Origin: Monoplex corrugatus
Taxonomy: Eukaryota; Mollusca; Gastropoda; Littorinimorpha; Ranellidae
NCBI GenBank assembly: GCA_030674185.1
Contig: CM060312.1
Location: 2,174,393 to 2,238,392 of the forward strand
Reading direction: 5' to 3'
Length of the DNA stretch: 64,000 bases
Made by a program: the position numbers and the translations under genes. The stretch's first letter is position 1. Every line of letters starts with the position of its first letter. A model generated the notes under the pieces. The model was not told the DNA's origin. It saw nothing but the letters and a program-made list of their open reading frames with translations, and did no database searches. Below, piece after piece: positions 34,578-47,060 of this stretch.

Positions 34578-35580
34578 GGCTTAGACGGCAGAGGAGGAGA
34601 CGAAGCCCCCAGCAGCATAGTCGAGGGCAGGGACAGTGGAGGAGACGGTGAAGCAGAAGACGAAAAGTGGTGTCGGACTGGTACAGCAGGAGGCAGGTTG
34701 TGCCAAAGACGGTGGAGACGTCCACCACGACAGGATCACGCAGTGCGGGGTTACAACACAGCCCTAATGTACGTATGCACTGGTAGTGTCTCCACCGAGG
34801 TAGCACTTACTGTGTTTAAAAAGTGTCAGTCCAATTTGTTTTAGAAAGGACGGGTCCATAATTGCGAGCCAGTCAGGAGAGGATGTTTGCAGGTTGGTGT
34901 GTGGGTTGGTCAGTTCACAACACTTAAAACCAGAGAACACAAAGGTTTGGGAGCTGTAGCGTTGGGCGAACATAGTCTAAAATGGACATCTACTCAACAC
35001 ACTGGAAAGTGTACATTCTGCTATTATTTTGGTACCTGAATAAAGCTTGTACTAAAAAAAAAAATGTAAGAAATTATGTATGTTTAAAGTCATAAAGTTG
35101 TTTGACGGCCATTTTGAGAAAACGGCCTCTAAAGTTTTTATGTACTCTCCTACACATTTTCCCTAAATTTATTTGGTGGCTTTGACCCGGTTTGTTTCTA
35201 ATTTTAGCTGTCATTATCTGAAAGGTGCACCAAAGAGCTTTGTCAGTATATTACATGCAAGGTTCGGTACAGGTTACAGTTCGCAATAAAGGACAAAAAT
35301 TGGTACTTTTGGTAAGAAATTGCATTCTTTCTGCTGCGATCAGTGCATTAAAATACCATTTTAAATTAATATTTTTTCAAGAAAAAAATTCTGTGGGGGG
35401 ATAGATTATAATCCACAGAAATCAATTTTTGAGAAAAAGTCAAAACACCCTAGACAGACCCTCAGTCACCTTTTCAGCTCCTAGTGCTGTTCGACTGACC
35501 GAGTTAAGACTGACTTGGTGGTGGGATGTCGTATTTATACTAAAAAAGCCCCCGGCATCCCCACGGGGGTAATTTTCATT

Positions 35581-35955
35581 TTGACTACAAATCGCCAACA
35601 CACAAAAATAAGAACGCGTATTCAACCTACAAGATAAGACGTTAACTTTCGGCTTACCTGCCTTTGCCAATCTACAACACGCACACACACACGTGCGCAC
35701 ACACATATGGACAAAAAAATAAAATATTTCCCCGATATCTCGCCGAGCGGAAGAAAATGACCGATACTTAAGATATGTAACCCCCTTTTATTTTCGTTGG
35801 CGCGATGGTATTGCTGTTGAACATACTGACCGATTGGTCTTAGGTGTGCACTTAAAACGATTCTTTCCCTTTATTACCTTGTCTCAGTTTTTCTTTTGTT
35901 TTGTTTTTTTGTTTGTTTTTCGTTTTTGCTTTCACACTATTTTACTGTTAGGCGC
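35581..35955. other. No recognised feature
   Basis: Unassigned AT-rich DNA with a short (CA)n near 35685. No gene is recognised. Confidence 0.5.
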
Positions 35956-35959
35956 TCAC

Positions 35960-37911
35960 TAGAAAACCTACACATATATGGTAACCACAAGCCGACCACA
36001 AAACCTACATATGTATGGTAACCACAAGCCGACCACAAAATCTACATATATATGGCAACCACAAGCCGACCACAAAACATGCACATATATGGTAACCACA
36101 AGCCGACCACAAAACCCACACATATATGGTTACCACAAGCCGACCACAAAACCTACATATGTATGGTAACCACAAGCCGACCACAAAACCTACATATATA
36201 TGGTAACCACAAGCCGACCACAAAACCTACATATATATGGTAACCACAAGCCGACCACAAAACCTACATATATATGGTAACCACAAGCCGACCACAAAAC
36301 CTACACATATATGGTAACCACAAGCCGACCACAAAACCTACATATATATGGTAACCACAAGCCGACCACAAAACATGCACATATATGGTAACCACAAGCC
36401 GACCACAAAACCTACACATATATGGTTACCACAAGCCGACCACAAAACCTACACATATATGGTTACCACAAGCTGACCACAAAACCTACACATATATGGT
36501 TACCACAAGCCGACCACAAAACCTACACATATATGGTTACCACATACCGACCACAAAACCTACATTTATACGGTAATCATAAGCCGACCACAAAAAAAAA
36601 AACCACTATACAGAAATCATAAGCCGACCACAAAACCTACACATATATGGTAAACACATACCGACCACAAAACCTACACATATATGGTAACCACAAGCCG
36701 ACCACAAAACCTACATTTATACGGTAATCATAAGCCGACCACAAAACCTACACATATATGGTAACCACAAGCCGACCACAAAACCTACATTTATACGGTA
36801 ATCATAAGCCGACCACAAAACCTACACATATATGGTAACCACAAGCCGACCACAAAACCTACATTTATACGGTAATCATAAGCCGACCACAAAACCTACA
36901 CATATATGGTAACCACAAGCCGACCACAAAACCTACATTTATACGGTAATCATAAGCCGACCACAAAACCTACACATATATGTAACCACAAGCCGACCAC
37001 AAAACCTACACATATATGGTTACCACAAGCCGACCACAAAACCTACATTTATATGGTAACCATAAGCCGACCACAAAACCTACACATATATGTAACCACA
37101 AGCCGACCACAAAACCTACATTTATATGGTAACCATAAGCCAACCACAAAACCTACATTTATATGGTAACCATAAGCCAACCACAAAACCTACATTTATA
37201 TGGTAACCATAAGCCGACCACAAAACCTACACATATATGTAACCATAAGCCGACCACAAAACCTACATTTATATGGTAACCATAAGCCGACCACAAAACC
37301 TACATTTATATGGTAACCATAAGCCGACCACAAAACCTACACATATATGTAACCATAAGCCAACCACAAAACCTACATTTATATGGTAACCATAAGCCGA
37401 CCACAAAACCTACACATATATGTAACCATAAGCCGACCACAAAACCTACATTTATATGGTAACCATAAGCCGACCACAAAACCTACATTTATATGGTAAC
37501 CATAAGCCGACCACAAAACCTACACATATATGTAACCATAAGCCAACCACAAAACCTACATTTATATGGTAACCATAAGCCGACCACAAAACCTACACAT
37601 ATATGTAACCACAAGCCGACCACAAAACCTACATTTATATGGTAACCATAAGCCAACCACAAAACCTACATTTATATGGTAACCATAAGCCAACCACAAA
37701 ACCTACATTTATATGGTAACCATAAGCCAACCACAAAACCTGCATTTATGCAGTAATCCTAAGCCGACCACAAAAATCACTATACAGTAATCATAAGCCG
37801 ACCACAAAAATCACACTATACAATAATCATAATCCAACCACAAAACCTACACTTATACAGTAATTATAAGCCGACCACACACAAAAAAAACCACTATACA
37901 GTAATCAAAAG
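35960..37911. repeat. 37-bp satellite, part 1
   Basis: About 52 units with the core AAGCCGACCACAAAACCTAC then ACATATATGGTAACCAC. Three variant classes are visible: CATATATATGG, CACATATATGG and CATTTATACGG or CATTTATATGG. The last dominates after 36700, where GTAACCATAAGCC replaces GTAACCACAAGCC. The units near 37740-37911 are diverged. Small ORFs of the HIW/ICR type are artefacts. Confidence 0.96.
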
Positions 37912-38398
37912 CCTTAATAACGCAGCCCCCGATTACCTGTCAAGCCTACTTGAGATCTATGTTCCCTCACGTACCCTCCGCTCTGCCTCCGATCCTCTGA
38001 CTTGTCGCTTTCCACACACTAAGCTCAATACCTATGGTCCACGAGCCTTGTTTCTGGTCCACTTTCCTGGAACAAACTTCCTCTCTCAGTTCGTCAGCAA
38101 CCTACTTTTTGTCTCCAAGTCCGCTCTCAAAACTCACCTTTTCTCCTCTGCATAAAATCCTGACCTCTGCAGCCTGTCTCCACTCGGAGGGGAATCACAT
38201 TGTAATATATAATTGTATATAATATGCTCTCTATAGTTTTCCATTGCTTTTATTCTTTCTCCCCATTTATAGCCGTGTGTGCGTGTGTGTGCGTGCGTGC
38301 GTGCGTGCGTGTGCGTGCGCGTGCCTGTTTTAGCGGTTAGATTTGATTTTATCAAGATTTTGCGCTATATAAATAAAATATTGTATTGTATTGTATAA
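37912..38398 (+). mobile_element. CR1/L2-like LINE 3' fragment C4 inside the 37-bp satellite
   Basis: Starts in the ORF2 C-terminus ([20 protein letters not shown]) and continues through the 3' UTR, (GT/GC)n at 38274-38323 and GCGCTATATAAATAAAATATT to a TTGTATTGTATTGTAT tail. Satellite units flank it on both sides, so it landed after the satellite existed. Confidence 0.9.
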
Positions 38399-39310
38399 GC
38401 CGACCACAAAACCTATATTTATAACGGTAATCATAAACCGACCACAAAATCTGCATTTATACAGTAATCATAAGCCAACCACAAAACCTGCACTATACAG
38501 TAATCATAAACCGACCACAAAACCTGCACTATACAGTAATCATAAACCGACCACAAAACCTGCACTATACAGTAATCATAAACCGACCACAAAACCTGTA
38601 CTATACGGTAATCATAAACCGACCACAAAACCTGCACTATACAGTAATCATAAACCGACCACAAAATCTGCATTTATACAGTAATCATAAGCCGACCACA
38701 AAAATCACATTATACAGTAATCATTAGCCGACCACAAAAATCACACTATACAGTAATCATAAGCCGACCACAAAACCTGCACTATACGGTAATCAAAAGC
38801 CGACCACAAAAATCACACTAAACAGTAATCATAAACCAACCACAAAATCCGCATTGTACAGTAATAAGCCGACGACAAAACCTGCACTATACAGTAATCA
38901 AAAGCCGACCACAAAAATCACACTATACAGTAATCATAAGCCGACCACAAAACCTGCACTCACATGGTAATCTTAAGCTGACCACAAAACCTACATTTAT
39001 ACGGTAATCATAAGCTGACCACAAAACCTACATTTATACGGTAATCTTAAGCTGACCACAAAACCTACATTTATACGGTAATCATAAGCTGACCACAAAA
39101 CCTACATTTATACGGTAATCATAAGCTGACCACAAAACCTGCACTATACGGTAATCATAAGCTGACCACAAAACCTGCACTATACGGTAATCATAAGCTG
39201 ACCACAAAACCTGCACTATACGGTAATCATAAGCTGACCACAAAACCTGCACTATACGGTAATCATAAGCATACGACAAAACCCACACTATACGGTAAAC
39301 GTAAGCCGAC
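38399..39310. repeat. 37-bp satellite, part 2 (36-bp variant)
   Basis: About 25 units, mostly with the core ACCGACCACAAAACCTGCAC and TATACAGTAATCATA. Towards the right end AAGCTGACCACAAAACC becomes dominant. The unit classes differ from those left of the LINE insertion. Confidence 0.95.
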
Positions 39311-39399
39311 TAAAAAACAAAACAAACACAGGCTACATTTACATCTACGTTGTATCGACTTTGTTGCGTAGGGAACCAGAGACGAGCAACTTTTTAGCG

Positions 39400-39600
39400 T
39401 AAAATATAGACTAGGTAAAACAGTCTAAGTAGGGCCTCAGGGCCTGGCCAGCTCATGGGTTTACGTGCAGGCTTAAGGCTTGTGCCACGGTCACAATACA
39501 CGTGGCACCTGTGACGTTAGTGCATATGGAATTCGCTCCGAGCGCAGAGACGTCATCTGCGAAACTGAAACTAAAATTGAATTGCGTGGGTTAAAAAAAA
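39400..39600 (+). repeat. Interspersed family G, copy 2
   Basis: Contains GGCCTGGCCAGCTCATGGGT, AGGCTTAAGGCTTGTGCCA, GTGGCACCTGTGACGTTAGT and CAGAGACGTCATCTGCGAAA in the order seen at 52590-52800. Its class is unknown. Confidence 0.78.
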
Positions 39601-39639
39601 GTACGTTTTATACATAAAATCCATGTCATGTTATAAGTT

Positions 39640-40605
39640 TACGATTTTCTACCCAGCAAAGTGGAAAAGGATAGGGTAGAGGATATAGTTGGACCGCATG
39701 GCCTTGGTACACAAAATGAAAGGGGAGGGAAACTTGTAGAATGGGCACAGATGAACGAGTTCATAGTAGGAAACACCTGGTTTGAGCAGCCTAATAGAAG
39801 AAAATGGACTTAAATGAGTCCAGGAGATAATACCAAAAACCAGATGACACCGTGCTAATTGCGGAAAGTGAAAGGGACCTACAAAACCTTGTGAACATAC
39901 TTTAAATAGAAAGCAAAGGTAAGGGGTTGGAAACTAAACAGCAGGAAGACTGAAGTCATGGTGATCTGAAAAAAACATGAAATCCCCTCATGCAAAATAA
40001 CAGCGAACGGCACAACCTTGACAGGTTGACAAGTTCAAATACCTGGGAACGATCATTTCACCAGACAGCAGATGCACATCAGAAATAGCCAGTAGAATCG
40101 GCCAAGCCGAAACATTCAAGAAAATGGAAAGCATTCTTACCAACAAATGCCTATCAATTAACATCAGTCAGAGAGTTCTGGAATGTTATATAGAACCAAC
40201 TGTTGTACGGTTGCGAGGTGTGGACAGTCAACAAGCAAAGCCAGAACAAGGTTGAGGCAGCCGAGATGTGGTTTCTAAGAAGGATGTTGAGAGTTCCATG
40301 GACAGCAAAGAAAACAAACGAGACAGTCTTGATGGAGGCAGACACAAGTAGATCATTCATACGGAAGATTACGAAAAGACAGACAACATCCATAGGCCAT
40401 TTTATAGGGAAAAGGGAATTGGAACACCTGGTCACAACGGGAAAGCTGGGGGGAAGGAGAGCACCGGGTAGACCCAGGGAGAAGATACTATACGGACTTG
40501 CAGTGTGGCTTAAGACAGGAAGGGTGGAAGAGATGCTTGAGGCAACAAGAGAGATGGAAGTCCATAATCGCCAACGCCATGCTGCAAGGCACCTGATGAT
40601 GATTA
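39640..40605 (+). mobile_element. RTE-like LINE remnant R3 with EN-to-RT internal deletion
   Basis: It starts in endonuclease sequence (VEDIVGPHGLGTQNERGGKL, VEWAQMNEFIVGNTWF). At about 39840 it jumps straight to the RT segment immediately after YADD (DDTVLIAESERDLQNLVN). The RT thumb, a CEVWTVNKQSQNKVEAAEMW block and the basic tail (PGRPREKILYGLAVWLKTGR) follow, ending GGCACCTGATGATGATTAAG with a short (ATG)n tail. Frames are broken. This domain order matches RTE-type endonuclease/RT elements common in animals. Confidence 0.87.
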
Positions 40606-40990
40606 AGTATAATATACGGCATTCGCGGTGGGTTTTTTTTAAAACAGGCGAGAAGTTTTGCAAACTTTTTTTCACTGTTCCAACAATTGTGTCATGACCA
40701 AACATCAGCCCCTTTAACACGACAATGTGTTAAGATTAGAACGGGGTTAAGGTTAGTAGTGGTTATTATTACTTTTTTGACGTTAGATTCGGCGCGACAT
40801 TTGTTCGGGCACAATTGTCGGAACCACAAACGCCATTCACCTGACGTTATCAGAACGGCATTGAGAAAATTTATGATAATGGGAAGACCACAAACGCCAT
40901 TCACCTGACGTTATCAGAACGGCACTGAGAAAATTTATAATGGAAAGGTCATACATACTGTTTTTCAAAACTTGCTGGCGATCAGTATAT
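40606..40990. other. Unassigned spacer with a 62-bp tandem duplication
   Basis: ACGCCATTCACCTGACGTTA followed by TCAGAACGGCANTGAGAAAA occurs twice at about 40830-40885 and 40890-40945, differing by a few bases. Nothing else is recognised. Confidence 0.7.
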
Positions 40991-40992
40991 TC

Positions 40993-42545
40993 ATCATCAG
41001 GTGTCCTGCCGCATGGCGTTGGAGACCATGGACCTCCAGCCATCTCTCATTGCCCCCAGCATTCCCCCACCCCCCTCGTCCCCAGCCACTCTGCAAGTCC
41101 GTCCAGCATTTTCTCCCTGGGTCTACCTGGTGCTCTTTCCCTCCAGCTTTCCCGCTGTGACCAGGTGCTCCAAATCCCCCTTCCTCATAAAATGGCCTAT
41201 GAATGTTGCCTGTCTTTTCCTAATCTTCCTTATGAGTGATCTACTTGTGTCTGCCTCCATCAAGACTCGTTTTCTTTGCTGTCCATGGAACTCAATTCTT
41301 CTCAGAAACTACATCTCGGCTGCCTCAATCTTGTTCGGCCTTTGCTTGTTGACTGTCCACGCCTCGCAACCGTACGACAGTATTGGTTCTATATAACAAT
41401 CCAGAACTCTCTTCCTGATGTTAATTGATAGGCATTTGTTGGTAAGAATGCTTTCCATCTTAAATGTTTTGGCTTGGCCGATTCTGCTAGCTATTTCCGA
41501 TGTGCATCTGCCGTCTGGTGAAATGATCGTTCCCAGGTATTTAAACTCATCAACCTGTCTCAAGGTTGTGCCGTTTGCTGTTATTTTGCATGAGGGGATT
41601 TCATGTTTTTTACTGATCACCATGACTTCTGTCTTCCTGCTGTTTTGTTCAACCCCTTACCTTTGCTTTCTATTTAAAGTATATTCACAAGGTTTTGTAG
41701 GTCCCTTTCATTTTCTGCAATTAGCACGGTGTCATCTGCGTATCGAATGTTGGTTTATCATTTTTCCTCCAACCTTTAATCCAGGGTCTTCCTCTAGGTT
41801 TCTCATGTTTTCGCTGTAAAGTGAAAACAGATCTGGTGACAAAACACAACCCTGTCTAACTCTGTTTTGGAAAGAGCTTAGATCGTTTTTTATTCTAATT
41901 GCAGCTATTTGTTCCCAGTACATATTTCTGATTATTCGTAGATCTTTTCCATCAATATTGAGTCTAATTGGTTGATCATTTTTCATGTCTGACCCGATTG
42001 AAAGCCTTGGTATAATCAACAAAGCATAAATATAAATCCTTGTTCACCTCGACTGACCTGTCTATGATAGGATGTATATGGCATCAATAGTTCCTTTCCC
42101 TTCCACAAATCCACACTGTTCATCTGCTATTTTCTCTTTTGAATGTATTCCTTGTCCTCATCATGATTATTTTTAATAGGATCTTGGTTACATGACTCAA
42201 ACTGATTGTGCGATGGAGTTCGCATTCTATAGCCCCTGTCTTCTTTGGAAGTGCAATGAAAATTGACATATCTTCGGGGATTTTTCCAGTGTCGTAAATT
42301 TCATTCAGGAGGACTTATTTTTTCTATACCGAGTTCCTCCAGGGCTTCAGTCATCTCTGTGGTAATGTTGTCTGGTCCTGGGGCTTTTCTTGGTTTCGTC
42401 TTTTTCAATGCTGCTCTAAGTTCATCTTTCATTATGGGTGGTCCTTGAAAGTTCTTATATGTTCTGCGTTTCTGTCATCTTCAAAAAGATCTTTAGTGTA
42501 GTCTCCCCATCTGTCTAATATTTTGTCTTTTTCCATGCTATGCTA
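40993..42545 (-). mobile_element. RTE-like LINE remnant R4, RT and C-terminus
   Basis: Reading minus from 42,545: connector (KDKILDRWGDYTKDLFEDD), RT with broken frames, QNRVRQGCVLSPDLFSLYSE (motif B, about 41,875-41,820) and the YADD region at about 41,740. The thumb follows (TTLRQVDEFKYLGTIISPDG, GCEAWTVNKQRPNKIEAAEM), then the tail coding block and (ATG)n. Its 3' end faces R3's 3' end across about 390 bp. Confidence 0.87.
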
Positions 42546-42552
42546 GATACAG

Positions 42553-45500
42553 ACTGAAAAAAGCCAAATAATGTTTGTACAAATCACCAATGCCAATTAA
42601 CTCTAAGAACGGCCTTGTACAAATCTTTCATGCCAATCAACTGTAAGAACAGTCTTATACAAATCACTAATGCCAATCAACACTAAGGACGACCTTGTAC
42701 AAATCACTAATGCCAATTAACTCTAAGAACGACATTGTACAAATCACTAATGCCAATCAACACTAAGGACGACCTTGTACAAATCACTAATGCCAATCAA
42801 CACTAAGGACGACCTTGTACAAATCACTAATGCCAATCAACACTAAGGACGACCTTGTACAAATCACTAATGCCAATCAACACTAAGGACGACCTTATAC
42901 AAATCACTAATGCCAATCAACACTAAGGACGACCTTGTACAAATCACTAATGCCAATCAACACTAAGGACGACCTTGTACAAATCACTAATGCCAATCAA
43001 CACTAAGGACGACCTTATACAAATCACTAATGCCAATCAACTCTAAGAACGACCTTGTACAAATCACTAATGCCAATCAACACTAAGGACGACATTGTAC
43101 AAATCACTAATGCCAATCAACTCTAAGAACGACCTTGTACAAATCACTAATGCCAATCAACTCTAAGGACGACCTTGTACAAATCACTAATGCCAATCAA
43201 CACTAAGGACGACCTTGTACAAATCACTAATGCCAATCAACTCTAAGGACGATCTTGTACAAATCACTAATGCCAATCAACACTAAGGACGACCTTGTAC
43301 AAATCACTAATGCCAATCAACTCTAAGGACGACCTTGTACAAATCACTAATGCCAATCAACACTAAGGACGACCTTGTACAAATCACTAATGCCAATCAA
43401 CTCTAAGGACGACCTTGTACAAATCACTAATGCCAATCAACACTAAGGACGACCTTGTACAAATCACTAATGCCAATCAACACTAAGGACGACCTTGTAC
43501 AAATCACTTATGCTAATCAACTCTAAGAACAACATTGTACAAATCACTAATGCCAATCAACACTAAGGACGACCTTGTACAAATCACTAATGCCAATCAA
43601 CTCTAAGAACAACATTGTACAAATCACTAATGCCAATCAACTCTAAGAACGACCTTATACAAATCACTAATGCCAATCAACTCTAAGAACAACATTGTAC
43701 AAATCACTAATGCCAATCAACACTAAGGACGACCTTGTACAAATCACTAATGCCAATCAACTCTAAGAACAACATTGTACAAATCACTAATGCCAATCAA
43801 CTCTAAGAACGACCTTGTACAAATCACTAATGCCAATCAACTCTAAGAACAACATTGTACAAATCACTAATGCCAATCAACTCTAAAAACGACCTTGTAC
43901 AAATCACTAATGCCAATCAACTCTAAGAACAACATTGTACAAATCACTAATGCCAATCAACTCTAAGAACAACATTGTACAAATCACTAATGCCAATCAA
44001 CTCTAAGGACGACATTGTACAAATCACTAATGCCAATCAACTCTAAGGACGACATTGTACAAATCACTAATGCCAATTAACTCTAAGGACGACATTGTAC
44101 AAATCACTAATGCTAATCAACTCTAAGAACGACCTTGTACAAATCACCAATGCCAATCAACACTAAGGACGACCTTGTACAAATCACTAATGCCAATCAA
44201 CTCTAAGAACGACCTTGTAAAATCACTAATGCCAATCAACTCTAAGGACGACATTGTACAAATCACTAATGCCAATCAACTCTAAGAACGACCTTGTACA
44301 AATCACTAATGCCAATCAACTCTAAGGACGACATTGTACAAATCACTAATGCCAATCAACTCTAAGGACGACATTGTACAAATCACTAATGCCAATCAAC
44401 ACTAAGGACGACATTGTACAAATCACTAATGCCATTAACTCTAAAGGACGACCTTGTACAAATCACTAATGCCAATTAACTCTAAGAACGACCTTGTACA
44501 AATCACTAATGCCAATTAACTCTAAGGACGACCTTGTACAAATCACTAATGCCAATCAACACTAAGAACGACCTTGTACAAATCACTAATGCCAATCAAC
44601 TCTAAGAACGACATTGTACAAATCACTAATGCCAATCAACACTAAGGACGACCTTGTACAAATCACTAATGCCAATCAACTCTAAGGACGACATTGTACA
44701 AATCACTAATGCCAATCAACACTAAGGACGACCTTGTACAAATCACTAATGCCAATCAACTCTAAGGACGACCTTGTACAAATCACTAATGCCAATCAAC
44801 ACTAAGGACGACCTTGTACAAATCACTAATGCCAATCAACTCTAAGGACGACCTTGTACAAATCACTAATGCCAATCAACACTAAGAACGACCTTGTACA
44901 AATCACTAATGCCAATCAACTCTAAGAACGACCTTGTACAAATCACTAATGCCAATCAACTCTAAGAACGACCTTGTACAAATCACCAATGCCAATCAAC
45001 TCTAAGGACGACCTTGTACAAATCACTAATGCTAATTAACTAAGAACGACCTTGTACAAATCACTAATGCCAATCAACTCTAAGAACAACATTGTACAAA
45101 TCACTAATGCCAATCAACTCTAAGGACGACATTGTACAAATCACTAATGCCAATCAACACTAAGGACGACATTGTACAAATCACTAATGCCAATCAAGAC
45201 TAAGGACGACCTTGTACAAATCACTAATGCCAATCAACACTAAGGACGACATTGTACAAATCACTAATGCCAATCAACTCTTAAGGACGACCTTCTACAA
45301 ATCACTAATGCCAATCAACTCTAAAGGACGACCTTGTACAAATCACTAATGCTAATTAACTCTAAGGACGACCTTGTACAAATCACTAATGCCAATCAAC
45401 TCTAAGGACGACCTTGTACAAATCACTAATGCCAATCAACTCTAAGGACGACCTTGTACAAATCACTAATGCCAATCAACTCTAAGGACGACATTGTACA

Positions 45501-47060
45501 AATCACTAATGCCAATCAACTCTTAAGGACGACCTTGTACAAATCACTAATGCTAATTAACTCTAAGGACGACCTTGTACAAATCACTAATGCCAATCAA
45601 CTCTAAGGACGACATTGTACAAATCACTAATGCCAATCAACTCTTAAGGACGACCTTGTACAAATCACTAATGCTAATTAACTCTAAGGACGACATTGTA
45701 CAAATCACTAATGCCAATCAACACTAAGGACGACCTTGTACAAATCACTAATGCCAATCAACACTAAGGACGACATTGTACAAATCACTAATGCCAATTA
45801 ACTCTAAGGACGACCTTGTACAAATCACTAATGCCAATCAACACTAAGGACGACCTTGTACAAATCACTAATGCCAATCAACACTTAGGACGACATTGTA
45901 CAAATCACTAATGCCAATTAACTCTAAGGACGACATTGTACAAATCACTAATGCCAATTAACACTAAGGACGACATTGTACAAATCACTAATGCCAATTA
46001 ACTCTAAGGACGACATTGTACAAATCACTAATGCCAATTAACACTAAGGACGACATTGTACAAATCACTAATGCCAATCAACACTAAGGACAACATTGTA
46101 CAAATCACTAATGCCAATCAACACTAAGGACGACATTGTACAAATCACTAATGCCAATCAACTCTAAGGACGACATTGTACAAATCACTAATGCCAATCA
46201 ACACTAAGGACGACCTTGTACAAATCACTAATGCCAATCAACTCTAAGGACGACCTTGTACAAATCACTAATGCCAATCAACTCTAAGAACGACCTTGTA
46301 CAAATCACTAATGCCAATCAACTCTTAAGGACGACCTTGTACAAATCACTAATGCTAATTAACTCTAAGGACGACATTGTACAAATCACTAATGCCAATC
46401 AACACTAAGGACGACCTTGTACAAATCACTAATGCCAATCAACACTAAGGACGACATTGTACAAATCACTAATGCCAATTAACTCTAAGGACGACCTTGT
46501 ACAAATCACTAATGCCAATCAACACTAAGGACGACCTTGTACAAATCACTAATGCCAATTAACTCTAAGGACGACATTGTACAAATCACTAATGCCAATC
46601 AACACTAAGGACGACCTTGTAAAAATCACTAATGCCAATCAACACTAAGGACGACCTTGTACAAATCACTAATGCCAATCAACTCTAAGGACGACCTTGT
46701 ACAAATCACTAATGCCAGTCAACTCTAAGGACGACATTGTACAAATCACTAATGCTAATTAACTCTAAGGACGACCTTGTACAAATCACTAATGCCAATC
46801 AACACTAAGGACGACCTTGTACAAATCACTAATGCCAATCAACACTAAGGACGACATTGTACAAATCACTAATGCCAATCAACTCTAAGGACGACCTTGT
46901 ACAAATCACTAATGCCAATCAACTCTTAAGGACGACCTTGTACAAATCACTAATGCTAATTAACTCTAAGGACGACCTTGTACAAATCACTAATGCTAAT
47001 CAACTCTAAGGACGACCTTGTACAAATCACTAATGCCAGTCAACTCTAAGAACGACCTTG
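42553..47060. repeat. 40-bp satellite, about 112 units
   Basis: The unit is ACAAATCACTAATGCCAATC plus AACTCTAAGAACGACCTTGT. There are few length variants. Recurrent biallelic positions are CTCTA/CACTA, AAGAAC/AAGGAC, GACCTT/GACATT/AACATT and CCAATCAAC/CTAATTAAC. Unit junctions create the palindrome TTGTACAA. A 41-bp CTCTTAAGG variant appears from 45,270 on. There is no ORF of any length and no CRISPR-like spacer diversity. Confidence 0.98.

Larger units (their letters stand above)
30456..34990 (-). mobile_element. CR1/L2-like LINE, long copy C3
   Basis: Minus strand, 5' to 3'. A leader lies at about 34,985-34,600, then the 27-bp minisatellite. The endonuclease start is near 33,705 (FNARSTCTDDKADVITDFF, then ITETWL with the catalytic Glu, then SRGGGIAILYND). 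A linker with Arg-rich sequence follows (33,003-32,560), then RT including YADDTQ (YADD codons 31,525-31,514). The post-RT region is 31,400-30,840, the 3' UTR holds (CA)n at 30,516-30,570, and the tail is ATATTTTATTTATATAGCGC-like with ATACAATACAAT. CR1/L2 placement rests on YADDTQL, the [14 protein letters not shown] region and the lack of RNase H. Several frameshifts make it a pseudogene. Confidence 0.88.
30395..35532. mobile_element. TIR element X, copy 1, split by the CR1/L2-like LINE
   Basis: The left 61 bp (30395-30455, starting GTGACCTCCCAGCACGAAAT) and the right about 540 bp (from about 35000 to 35532) together match the intact copy X2 at 49942-50517 in inverse orientation. The ends form terminal inverted repeats of about 30 bp. 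They are flanked by ATTT at 30391-30394 and 35533-35536. No transposase frame is visible, so the element is non-autonomous. A cut-and-paste class is implied but I cannot name the superfamily. Confidence 0.83.
30122..35580 (+). repeat. Family H copy split by the X/LINE nest
   Basis: The left part at 30122-30394 ends in the terminal hairpin block (AAATTTCTAGCACAGAATTT...GGAGTACTATTT). The right part at 35533-35580 resumes ATTTATACTAAAAAAGCCCC with CGGCATCCCCACGGGGG. Other H copies read continuously ACTATTTATACTGAAAGAGC. The site was therefore opened by element X with an ATTT duplication. Confidence 0.86.

Noticed and set aside
33729..34844. 371-residue Gly/Glu/Thr-rich frame on the plus strand
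   Set aside because: It is the antisense reading of a 27-bp minisatellite inside a minus-strand LINE; the period of nine codons keeps frames open.
35960..39310. Possible CRISPR array or regulatory repeat
   Set aside because: This is a plain 36-37 bp tandem satellite with point variants and no spacers.
42553..47060. Possible CRISPR array
   Set aside because: Units are contiguous with no unique spacers between constant repeats, and the rest of the window is eukaryotic in character.
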